From the NCBI RefSeq assembly GCF_958298935.1, contig NC_084922.1, forward strand, positions 11,782,501-11,846,500: 64,000 nt of DNA, in the 5' to 3' direction. A program made the translations under genes and the position numbers. Shown in pieces: positions 11,604 through 21,632 of the stretch. Source of the stretch: Phragmites australis (lineage: Eukaryota; Streptophyta; Magnoliopsida; Poales; Poaceae). The first letter of the stretch is position 1. Every line of letters starts with the position of its first letter. The notes beneath the pieces were generated by a model. That model saw only the letters and a program-made list of their open reading frames with translations. It ran no database searches and was not told the DNA's origin.

Positions 11604-12330
11604 TGGGGGGGCGTGGGGGGGGGGTGGAGTGGAGTGGAGGGAGAGGAGATCGGCGGATCGACGGGGGGAGAGAGAGAGAGAGAGCGATGGGCCGTTTGAC
11701 GCCCGTCTTTGCGGGAAATTTGTAGTCGATCGGAGTTGGGTATCTGCGATGTTTTTGGGCTGGTCTTGTAGAAGACTAGGACGCCAGGCGCGCTACGCCG
11801 CGCCCGTAGCACGCCCGTGCATGCCAGGGTGACAAAGACATAATTTATCAAGGTGAAGCAAAAAAGAAAGAAATAAAATGAACACAAGGCTGTAGGTTTT
11901 TTCTTCATGGGCAATTTTTCATTTGTTGAGCGAACCTCTAAGTTGATGCACATTACATTACATATGAGAGAGGGAGGGACAGAGCAGGACACAAATATAT
12001 AGCTAATTGTAATGGAACCAATAAGAAACGACCAGGTCATATTGAGCTTATATGTCATAGATTTAATTAAGTTTATACATCATAGATCTGAAAATGCATT
12101 GCACATACCAATCGAACGACGGCAATAGGACATGCACTTGTTTTGTAGAGCAGACCTCTGGAATAGGCGCATTCGGGTACGATGTACAGGTTGCACTTCC
12201 TTGCTAAGTGAGCCTTGTCATAACCACATCATCTGATCTCCTCGACACATTCAATGCATAGTGATATGTCTAATATCACTGTAAGCCTCAACAATATATT
12301 CCGAATTCCAGGCTCCCGATGGATGGACCT
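11604..12330. other. glycosyltransferase promoter/leader and intergenic DNA
   Basis: 11604-11700 is the GC-rich leader side of the glycosyltransferase gene, with a (GA)n run at about 11668-11684. No convincing TATA box was found. 11830-12330 is AT-rich with no supported gene. Confidence 0.4.
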
Positions 12331-14290
12331 TCAAAGTTCTTGATTGTCACACCAGGGAACAGTAGCACAATCGGTTCTCTTGGTCATTTCCCTGAGTTCC
12401 TCGACATCAGTTTGAACTTTGAACATGCACACTGGAAAACATTTGGAAACTGATATGGAGCAGTGCAAGCACAGTAATTGGGCGCATAACCTAACATCGA
12501 GATGGGATCCGGAAAGGGCAAAGCAAAAATAGGCTACCAAGGCGGTCAAACATCGTAGGAAAACAAATTAAGTAAATGAGAAATAACTATGTAGCTAACG
12601 CTTGGCAATTTTATAGCAAAGAAATACCAAGGAAAAGGATAATCCATCAGTGCAAGTTGTGCCAACGGCGGAGCAGCCTTTGCAATTGCAGGATGGGTCA
12701 GTGACGCTAGCTCAAGTGTTAACCCTATTAAAGTTCATCTCACATTAATCTCGAGAAGCATGAACCATACACTGAAAGAGTTTTTTTATATATCAAAGCG
12801 AGATGGCAACATTCATACGGAGGAGAATGCAGAATCTGTTTGCGCTAGCAATACTGTGAAACTAAATTCAGAAATAAGTAAGTGCACTATGCCAGAAAAA
12901 CATGGACTGGGACTTCCATGGCTATGATAGAATTAATCTAAAAAGATATGATGTCCCTCTACAGAGAACCATATGAAACACCAGCCCTTTAAGTATATTT
13001 ATGGCCATAGAACCTTGTTATTTCTGGCGATATAAACCCAGATGAAACTCCGATTGTATCCACAAGCATCAGAAGCTGTATCGGTTCCAGGTGCTGGCCA
13101 AAATTCCCAAAGAACACAAACTGAACAGTAGTAGCATCATCTCTTCCATATTCTAAAGGATCAACCCATACAACAGGCAAAGGGTACCTACATAAAGAGA
13201 TTGTAGTATTAGACATGAGTAAGTTAATACACACAAAGACACTTTGTAATCCTTATACATAAGAATCGTACCTAGGTTCAACAGATTTCGCAGGACATCT
13301 AGAACAGGCATCTCCAAGAGGATATGATTTTCTTTTGCATCAAGTGCATGTTAAGTACCATGGTATCAAGCCACAACTTATTTTCTTGACATCCAGCAAT
13401 GGGCCGAAGCAAATTGGATAACTTAGATAATGCTTGCATAAAAAAAATCTTCGAGAACCTAAATTTAATGGAAATACTTGGTAAACTTGGGTAAATGCCA
13501 TGGAAACATCAGTGATAATACATAGTAATAAATCAAATCAGATCGTTAAGTGTGTTTTAGCTATTCATGTATGAAAATTAGAAATATAGTTGATAAATAC
13601 ATGTGCATCTCTTGCAACTATATTCATGCCTTTAATATTCTTAGTCACAGAATCATGTATGGTGTCGATCTCAAAGAAAGCTAAATGGTAGGGTTCTATC
13701 ATTAGAGCCCTGGAATAACGGTGTTGACCAGTATCCCTTTGATACAAATTTTGCAAAAAATCTAGATAAAAAATATAATGAATAGGAACAAAATATGAAC
13801 GTCAGTCCGAAGGAAGTTTTTACCTTGAGTTATCTGAATGCTTACCTTGAAACACCAACTAAGCTGGAAAGGGCACAACTTATCTTCAGGGTTGTTCGTA
13901 TTATCTTCCTAGCTGTATATATGTCATGCAGAATATTGTAACTTACTAAAAGAACAATAAATCGCACTTCAAATTTGAAAATAGCAATTCTGGGAGCTCA
14001 ATTTGGGAAGCAGAGCAGGGCGAGCGGTCACCTCTTGGCATCCTGGCCGGGGACTCCGTCTCCATCCTGATGCTGGAGTTCATCCGTTCCTGGAGTTGGT
14101 CCTCAGCCTTGCCTGTGGCCACGCCCATAGCAGCAAGCAACATGAGCAAGGCAGGTCCCAAACACACGACATGGGTCAAGAAAGCAGAGTCGTCACTGGG
14201 CACATACCGAAGGGGGTGGCGCAGTATCTAGCCTTGACAATGCTGAGGACACAGAGGGAGAGTAGCATGGCGTCGATGATGACGCCGTCG
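12331..14290 (-). CDS. unidentified split gene
   Basis: Several minus-strand segments have coding character and splice signals. The best exon is 13187-13014, exactly 58 codons, with acceptor CTTTATGTAG and donor AACAAG|GTTCTA. It encodes motifs such as YPLPVVWVDPLEYGRDDATT and FGNFGQHLEP. Others are about 13756-13600 (HRYSRALMIEPYHLAFFEID), about 14130-14030 (KAEDQLQERMNSSIRMETES, ending before GTGACC) and a terminal piece ending in a TGA at 12331-12333 (FKVQTDVEELREMTKRTD). A hydrophobic start, MLLSLCVLSIVKARYCATPF, lies at about 14265-14205. The phases of the pieces I list do not all join directly, so at least one exon is missing from this model. I do not recognise the family. The exon conservation pattern suggests a real gene rather than noise. 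Confidence 0.5.
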
Positions 14291-14569
14291 CTCACCCGCG
14301 GCGGCTCCGCAGCGACGACTTCATCTTACCCTCTCTCTTCCGGCATCTCCTCTTGCTGCCAGCGCCTGCCTCCCCCTCCTCGGCCCAGATCTGGCGTGAC
14401 TGCCTACTCTCCTTGCCCAAAGCAGCCCCCTTTCATTTCTCTTCTCTTCGGAAGGAAAGGAGAGAGGAGAGGGAGCGAGCTGGCTGGCTGGGAATGGGAA
14501 GGAAGACTGGAGATGCTATGCTTCGCTCGAGTGTTCATCGTGTCTGGGCTGTAACACCCTCCATGCGCT

Positions 14570-16029
14570 GACCAATCCAAATCGAGAGAGAGAGAGAGAG
14601 GGCGACGACGGCCGGCATTTGAGAGCTCGCCGGTGGCAACCTGGGCCGCGGCTTGGCCAGCGGTGGGCAACAGGAGTTTCAGCGCACGATGGGGAATTGG
14701 TCAGGCGACGAACCTGTCCACCGCGCTCGCTGGGTGCTACAGCTGTACCAGCTCGGTGACCTCCTCAGCAGTCGCGGCCGTCAGCGACGACGCGCACGGT
14801 CTCTCTGGTGGTGCGACGCGCGGCTTCCCCTCAAACCGCACATGCAGTTGGCGTAGCAACTCATCGGCAGGGTCCGGGTCGGTGGCGCTAAAGGCTGCGG
14901 TGGCGGCGAAGGAGCCAGATCTCGCGGCGGCGAGTGGAGCCGACGTAGTCGGACGTGATGGCTGGGACGACAAGTGGAGCCGACGGCGCCAAACGTGATG
15001 GCTGGGTCACTGGAGCGGAGGGGGCGAGGGTGACAGCATGGTCGCCGTAGCGGATTCCTTCCGCGTTAATAGTCCGCCAAAGCGGACGGACTGCTGAGCA
15101 GGCGCGTGGTGGCACCGACCTCGACCTTGAGCACGTTGAGGGCCTCAACGACCATGTCCACGTCGGCCTTGGAAGCGCCACTGCCGGCCTTGAGCGCCCG
15201 CACGGCCTCGGCCTGCCGTTGGTTCCTAGGCAGAGTGGACTCCGCTGGTTCCTGGGCGGTTGCAGTGGTTTTGGACGACGGTGTTGGGTCCTCACCAGTG
15301 GGCACCGCCCAGCACTGGACGCCGCGTTGTGGAGTGCTGGTCCGCCGCGTCCTCTCGCTCCTCCCGTGCTCAGATCTGTTCAACAGTGCCCTTATCGACT
15401 GCCGGCACCGCTCCGGCGAGCTCGAGAAGGGAGGTCACAGTCCGGCACTTCTTGGTGACCTCGGCGACCTCGGATGAGGGGCGACGGGGCTGGGCAGGGG
15501 CGGTGGGCCGCCAGGGTGGGGCGCGAGGAGACGGCGATGCGCGGGGGCGAGAGGAGGTGGGATGAGGAGCGGAGGCTGGGGCTGGCGCGGGAAGAGGGGA
15601 GGCAGCCGGCGAGGCGCGATAGGGGCAGCGGCTCGGAGGAGGGGCGACGGGGCAGTGCGGTGGCGGTGGGCCGGCAGGAGAGGAGCGGCGCTCGATTTCT
15701 TCCGTGGAGACCGGTCGGAGACCGGATAAGAACGCGGGGCTGGGGCTCGATTTCTTCCGTGGAGATCGATGACCGCCGTCGTTTCGCGGGGCACGCGGCG
15801 CGTCGTGAGACGCGCACGCTGGACGCGTGGAGGGAGCCACGGGCTCGTTTCCTTCGGCCGCGTCCGTTCGATCGCGGCTGCGGGGACACGTGTCGCGGGG
15901 AGGCGCCTGAGGCCTCGGATGGTCTCCGTTTCCTTCGGCGATATGAAGTAGTATATTTGTATAAATTTTACGAACGGAAGCTCGGCTTAGAATGGATCAG
16001 ACTTGAGTTGCAAATAGCATATTGGGGAG
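14570..16029. other. GC-rich region with captured-looking coding scraps
   Basis: The region is very GC-rich with a (GA)n run at about 14582-14602 and internal direct repeats. One is a TGGAGCCGACG-type repeat near 14935-14985, and another is CTCGATTTCTTCCGTGGAGA at about 15688 and 15748. Overlapping open frames occur in all six frames, as expected of such composition. The only recognisable coding piece is the WHEP fragment listed next. No terminal repeats were found, so the vehicle that built this region is unknown. Confidence 0.4.
15090..15240 (-). pseudogene. WHEP-domain fragment resembling glycyl-tRNA synthetase
   Basis: On the minus strand a stretch of about 50 codons reads QAEAVRALKAGSGASKADVD followed by MVVEALNVLKVEVGATTRLL. 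The pattern of EAVRALKA, SKADVD and ALxxLKxE is that of WHEP domains, and most like the N-terminal helix pair of plant glycyl-tRNA synthetase. The catalytic domain is absent on both sides. The fragment is embedded in low-complexity GC-rich DNA, so it is most likely a captured or decayed piece rather than a gene. Confidence 0.6.
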
Positions 16030-16702
16030 TTTTTTATTTTTATATTTTTTATTAAAAATTTAAATAAATAAATTTCTCTGAGCAATATTTACAAAAATAG
16101 CCGTATACCGTCCTCTGAGAGAGCGGTTAAGCCCCTTCTCGCCCTCTTAGGCAGCGGTTAGGAGGCTAGCCCCGCACCCCCTCTCCTCCTCCCTCCTCTA
16201 TATAAGCTAATAAATTGAGGAAAAATTCTTATTTTATTCCGAAAAAAGAAAAAAAGAGAGAAGAGGAGAGGAGAGGAGAGGGAGACAGCGCGGCGAAGCC
16301 CTACTATTTTCGATCGATGGATTTTGAAGGGTATTTTCCGGTAATTTCTTTTATGCTCATGTTTTTGTTAGTAAGTAAAGTACCACTAGATCTAGAGTTT
16401 TGCGGTATGACCTAGGGTTTAAGGTTTCAAAAATGTTGTATTTTATAGTATATTATCAATATTAATTACGACATGATAGGATAGCCATTAAATGCATAGT
16501 AGTATTTGTAGTATGGTAGTTTTGAATATCTAGATTGTACAGAATAATGATGTTAGTAATAATTGTAGGTTAGTTTACTTAGGGGCGATATTGAAGAATC
16601 TATTGTTAGGCGATAATCGGTGTCGGTAATTTTTTTTAGTTTTGATAATTAGAAATATAGTTTACCGGTCTTAACATTGGATATATTTTTGGATGTTTTC
16701 AG

Positions 16703-17350
16703 GGATGACATATAAATTATATGTTCAGATATATTATGGTGAAGGTCAAATTAGTTATGATCCTAACGATGTAGATATCTCTAGGTTTCGGCATATTGTC
16801 AAGGGTCTTAGTAAAGCCAATGAGAGGACCATTATGGATGTGTGCAAATAGCTGATATGTCATTTTCAACTGGATCCGCAGCAATATAATCTTAAGCTGA
16901 GAGCTGTCCTAAGCCGTGCTAATTAGGGCTACTTTAGCGAGCTCGTTCCGATCAATGCGACATCTACTTGGAGGTAGTATGTAGATATATCATATGACCG
17001 TGGGCTCCCTCTGGTTTTGTTAAGTGAGGTGTACCAAAAGGATCCAACAGAGATAAACTCTATGGAAGCAGTAGTGGGAACAAGTCAGGCAGTAGCAGAT
17101 GAATCAGACCCGGTAAATGTCGGGGCCAGGCAAGATGTTAGGGATATGCCTGAGATGCAACCGAGGGGTGTAGCCGATGAGGGGGAGCACATCCCTAGTA
17201 TAATTGAAGAGATGGAGTTGGGGGATCAAGAGCTGGAGGAAGCCGTTACCGATGAGGATTCATCCGACAAGGAGGGAAATGCTCATGTTCCTGCAGAGTG
17301 GAGAAATTAGGAATTTTTGAAGCTGGTGGTTAGTGATGCTGATCGGACAC
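16703..17350 (+). pseudogene. mudrA-like transposase, N-terminal part, with stops
   Basis: The frame starting at about 16703 reads MTYKLYVQIYYGEGQISYDP, then SRFRHIVKGLSKANERTIMD, the N-terminal region of plant MULE transposases. An acidic linker rich in E and D follows (17150-17300), as in intact proteins. At least four in-frame stops are present, including CAG-to-TAG-like changes at CK*L and N*GYF. The frame is then cut by the LTR element at 17351. The zinc-binding, catalytic DDE and most downstream parts are missing on this side. Confidence 0.75.
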
Positions 17351-17445
17351 TGTCGGTGATATGGGAACCGGGGGTTCCCGAGTCCCGAGGCCAGGACAGC
17401 ACAGTGCCACGTGGCGCCATCCCTCGGGGACCATCTCCCCGAGGG

Positions 17446-17770
17446 CCCGAGAAAAGCCAGACCCGGGAGGGGGTGCTTGGGACCAAGAACAGTTGGCCCC
17501 CGAGTACCCGGAGTTCTCCGAGGACCCGAGAAGAGCCAATCCGGGAGGGGGTGCTCGGGGCCAAGAACAGTTGGCCCCCGAGTACCCGGAGTTCCCTGAG
17601 GGCCCGAGAAGAGACAGATCCGGGAGAGGGTGCTCGGGGCCAAGAACAGTTGGTCCCCGAGTATCTAGAGTTCCCTGAGGATCTGAGAAGAGCCAGATCC
17701 GAGAGGGAGTGCTCGGAGCCAAGGACAGTTGATCCCCGAGTACCCAGAGTTCCCCGAGGACCTAAGAAGC
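17446..17770 (+). repeat. tandem repeat of about 78-79 bp inside the LTR
   Basis: Four copies begin near 17446, 17525, 17603 and 17681. Each contains CCCGAGAAGAGCCA, GGGTGCTCGGGGCCAAGAAC and CCCCGAGTACCCGGAGTT. Matching repeats in the opposite orientation occur in the solo LTR at 32770-33060, so they are a property of this LTR family. Confidence 0.85.
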
Positions 17771-18736
17771 CCCTTGCCGGTGGACCCCGCAAGGGCTCCA
17801 CGGTGAGGTATCAATCGGTGGGAAGCCCGATGCTGCATTTAAAGGGGAGCGTGGCCGGTCACATCCAACCACTCCCCCTCACGCCTGTCGTATTGAGTAC
17901 GTCAGTCCCTGCCACCGCCTGGCAGGAAGGCGTGGGGACATTTAATGCGACGGGTCCCATCGCACGTCACACTGCGGGGCCCATAAAGGAAGACAGATTG
18001 AAGACGTCGATGGGCTCGAGGCGTATCGCCTGTCGCCCTGCCGTGTCAGACCGTGTCAGATCTGCTCTGACCGGACGGGCATGCTGGGATATTCAGCGGC
18101 TGGCCGGTGGGCCCCCTGCACCTGCTAAAGTTGGGGCGTAATAACCGACGGGACCGACCGAAGGGCGCATTTTCAACCCCTGTAACATCAAACTGTAGAC
18201 CCATGATGGTTGTTTTTCCATTTATGGTTTACGGGAACTCGTGCCCCCGTTCTGGGCACGCCGAGCCTCCCCCGGTAGGATAAAAGGGGGGAAGCACTTC
18301 GTAGAAAGACAGGCTGATAGAAGTTGAGCAAGCTAGATTGATCAAGTCCAGAGAGAACGGCACTTGAAGACCGAAGCTCAAGACTTGATAGGCATAGACA
18401 AAAAACCTTGTAACACAGAAATCCAGAGAAAGGCATTCCAAGAGCATTAATAGCACATCAGACGCATAGGAGTAGGGTATTACGCTCCGTACGGCCCGAA
18501 CCTATCTAAATCCCTTGCGTATTTACTCCTACTAACCGACGATCATCCGTCCCGCCTAGATCTCATACATTCGCATTAACCCCACATACGAGGTAGATCC
18601 AGAATCAGACCCCCGGCCGAATCTCAAAGGGGGTCCCTCAGGATCCCCGTTTGCGGTGTTCATCTACCGACAGCTGGCGCGCCAGGTAGGGGGGTTGCAT
18701 CCCTGAATCCACCTCGCTTTTTCGAGAAAAAATGGC

Positions 18737-19060
18737 GGGTGGACATCGTCTTCAGCGCCCTGCTTCGGACTCAAGCGAAGAAATGGAAAACGGGGCCCAA
18801 GGAGGGGCCCCAGCTCCGGCTGGTCCTCAAGCGGCGTCAACAGCCGGCTCATATGATGCCTCCTCACGTCGGGGACAATGGCGTTGGGCCTAATGATGGG
18901 TGGACATCATCTTCAACGCCCTGCTTCGGGCTCCAACGAGGACATGGAAAACGGGGCCCAAGGAGGGGCCCCAGCTCCGGCTGGTCTTCAAGTGGCATCA
19001 ACAACCAACTCGTATGGCGCCTCCCTATATCGGGGACAATGGCGCTGGGCCCACTAGGGC
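18737..19060 (+). repeat. tandem duplication of about 162 bp
   Basis: 18737-18897 and 18899-19058 are near copies, both with ACGGGGCCCAAGGAGGGGCC and CCAGCTCCGGCTGGTC. They lie just inside the 5' LTR, where a gag leader would be. Divergence between the copies is visible but modest. Confidence 0.8.
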
Positions 19061-19299
19061 CGCAATCACGTAAGTTATCACTTGCTATTCATTTTCGTCA
19101 TTTCTGTACGAATCATTAATATACACCCATATTACTCTTATTCCGAGTTTTCCCTCTGGAATCCATATGTTTAATCTGCTTGGTGAGATGCTCGACTCAT
19201 GTGAGGAAAACACGCTCTCTCTCATTTTCCCGCTGATAAAAACGGATCCCGGTCGGTATGCGGCGCAGGCAGCGACTGCTGACCTAAGTCTGTTGTGGT

Positions 19300-20270
19300 A
19301 GGCTGTGTTGCCCGGCTGCATGGAAATACCCCAAGCACTACCGAGCCTCTGGGGTTCTCGGCTAATCCTACCGCTTGAACATGAGTAGTCGGGACCACAT
19401 AGACCCTAGGGGCGGGCTGTTGGTGCTTGGCCTGGTCTGTCCTACCCTGAACACCACCAAACCATTGGACCTCTTGGTCATGTCTCTGTCTGTACACTTC
19501 GCCGATCCGGGCATTCAAGAGGTCTCGGGTCAAAAACGAGAGCAGGCTATAATAAGTACCGCACTGACAAAGCGCACCAAGCAAAGAACCTTTGTCTATT
19601 TTAAGCTTACAGATAAATGCTCGAGAACCAAGTAGCCTGACCACAAGGGCCTCGGTGCCCAGGGTGCTACTCGAGCCTCCGGGGTCCTCGGGTAATCCTA
19701 CCGCTTGGACATGAGTGGTCGGGACCGCCTAGCCCCTGGTTCAATTACCGGGTTTCCAGTGCTCGGGTGCGAAAAGGATGTCCTGGGGGCTTAAGCGCTC
19801 TACACAAGGGAACCCACATTCCCGGGTGCCCCGAGCTCAGGACATCTACTCTTTCCTGGACTGGTCGGTCGGAAGGCTGACGTCGACTTGGTGAGTCACT
19901 CAAGTCATATGAATTTCCTTTCATACATACGCAATAAACTTTTGTTCCCGAGTTATCCTCGGGACCCTCGTATGCTAATCTGTTTGGCGAGGCAGTCTCC
20001 TCGCGCGCAAAACCCCGCCATCGTGTTCGTTTTTCCGGAACGACAAAGACAAACAATAGTCAGTGTACTGCACAGGCGGCGATGGCTGACCTAGGTCCTT
20101 TATGATGGCAGTGGTGCCCGGCCGGCTTGGTAGTACCCCGAGCACTACTGAGCCTCTGAGGTTCTCAGGTAATCCTACCGCTCGAACATGAGTGGTCGGG
20201 ACCGCCTAGACCCCAGGGGCGGGCTGTCGGTGCTCGGCCTGGTCAGTCCTACCCCGGACACCACGGAATC
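19300..20270 (+). repeat. three dispersed copies of an internal repeat
   Basis: A block containing CTAATCCTACCGCTTGAACA, ATGAGTRGTCGGGACC and GGGGCGGGCTG occurs at about 19305-19460 and about 20110-20270. A shorter copy is at about 19650-19740. The repeats sit in the non-coding interior of the LTR element. Confidence 0.75.
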
Positions 20271-21002
20271 GTGGGGACTCTTGGTTGCATTTCTGCCTGC
20301 GTTCGTCTCCGGTCTATTTGTTTGAGAGGTCGTAGGGCGAAAAGCGTTCACTGGCCGTGGCATGTACCGTGCCAGGTGGATTCGCTTCCCGAGCAAAGAA
20401 GTTTGTGTCTGTCTGTGTCTCTTTGACTCAACAGCCGCGCACTCGCGAGGGCTCGGGGGTTGGACGCTCAGGTGGTCCCGCTGCTCGAACATGAGTGGCC
20501 GGGGCAACCTAACTTCTCGAGGGTAGACTACAGGGCTCGGCCCGGCCAGTACCTCTCGGGACATCAAGGAAGAACAAACAACATCAAGAACAAGCGCAGA
20601 ACAGAGTTCGATTCCAAGGATGGCTTATATTACACTGAAAGTAACCATTCAAGAGCGAATCACTCCCATATTTACAACATTCAAGGAAAATAAATACCCT
20701 AACTTTTTACAGGCTAAGGAGGAAGGCACGCATCCCCGCTGCTGTCACTACTTGGGCCCGGCTCGAACAAAGATCCAGAGAAAGGCATTCCAAGAGCATT
20801 AATAGCACATCAGACACACAGGAGTAGGGTATTACGCTCCGTGCGGCCCGAACCTGTCTAAATCCCTTGTGCATTTACTCCTACTAGCCGACGATCATCT
20901 GCCCCACCTAGATCTCATACATTCGTATTAACCCCACGTACGAGGTAGATCCAGAATCATTCCCCCAGCCGAATCTCAAAGGGGGTCCCTCAGGATCCCC
21001 GC

Positions 21003-21319
21003 TTGCGGTGTTCATCCACAATATGCTTCCTAGGCAATATGTTTCAAAGTACTTTATGAAAGATCAAATACTGAACACCTGGAACCATAAGCTATATGGC
21101 TACAGCATTGTTGATATAGTTACAAGTAATCCAGGTCCCTCACGAATCTATGTGCCTGATTTCGAAAGGATGAAGAACTCATCGGGACGTCGACATACTT
21201 GCCGGATTAGCAACGATATGGATGAATCCGATGCGGATCCAGGGGTGAAACAATGTAGCCAGTGCAATGAAACAGGTCACACGTACAAGTATTGTCCAAA
21301 AAATGCACCTATTGTGTAG
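21003..21319 (+). pseudogene. mudrA-like transposase, C-terminal part with zinc knuckle
   Basis: The frame reads MLPRQYVSKYFMKDQILNTW and ends with a CCHC knuckle, CSQCNETGHTYKYC, then a TAG. Plant MULE transposases end this way, after the SWIM finger region. It is separated from the N-terminal part by the LTR element, and the catalytic core is absent from both sides. The loss therefore went beyond a simple insertion. Confidence 0.8.
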
Positions 21320-21632
21320 GTGAGTGCATGACTGCGGTTTAGTGTGAATGTATTTAGCGTACCTTGCTATTATATTTGTACGGTAATAGCCTTAGTTCCT
21401 CTATTGCATTTAGACCTTATATTTGTACCTACATGTCGCAATATATTAATGTAACTTTTCGTACGTGTATATAATATGATGTTCTGTTCATGTAGCTATG
21501 TACATATTTTAATGTAATAGACTGTACATATTATTCATGTATATGTAGTTGCAATGTATATTTTGATTCAATATATATTCTTCTTGTCTACATGTTGCAA
21601 TATATTAATGTATATGTGGTTTTAATGCAGAT

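Larger units (their letters stand above)
17351..21020 (+). mobile_element. non-autonomous LTR retrotransposon with truncated 3' LTR
   Basis: The 5' LTR spans 17351-18672, starts TGTCGGTGATATGGG and ends CATCTACCGACA. It is followed at once by GCTGGCGCGCCAGGTAGG, a primer-binding-site-like motif. A matching but truncated LTR lies at about 20773-21020, so about 1 kb of its 5' part is missing. The interior (18673-20772) has no gag or pol. It holds reshuffled repeats and short frames, as in non-autonomous gypsy-type elements of grasses. A target duplication cannot be seen because the right junction is rearranged. Confidence 0.75.

Noticed and set aside
11069..12058. A 329-codon minus-strand frame overlapping glycosyltransferase exon 1
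   Set aside because: It is the shifted frame of the GC-rich exon, extended into the promoter. Its serine/proline/arginine repeats reflect base composition.
15370..15889. Long overlapping frames on both strands in the GC-rich region
   Set aside because: All are arginine/serine/proline-rich, as expected from about 70% GC with few stops. None has a recognisable motif.
17446..17770. Regular repeats resembling a CRISPR array
   Set aside because: The copies are contiguous with no unique spacers, lie in an LTR and are in a plant genome.
17317..18141. A 274-codon plus-strand frame and several overlapping ones
   Set aside because: They lie in the 5' LTR and arise from the 78-79-bp GC-rich tandem repeat, which is open in several frames.
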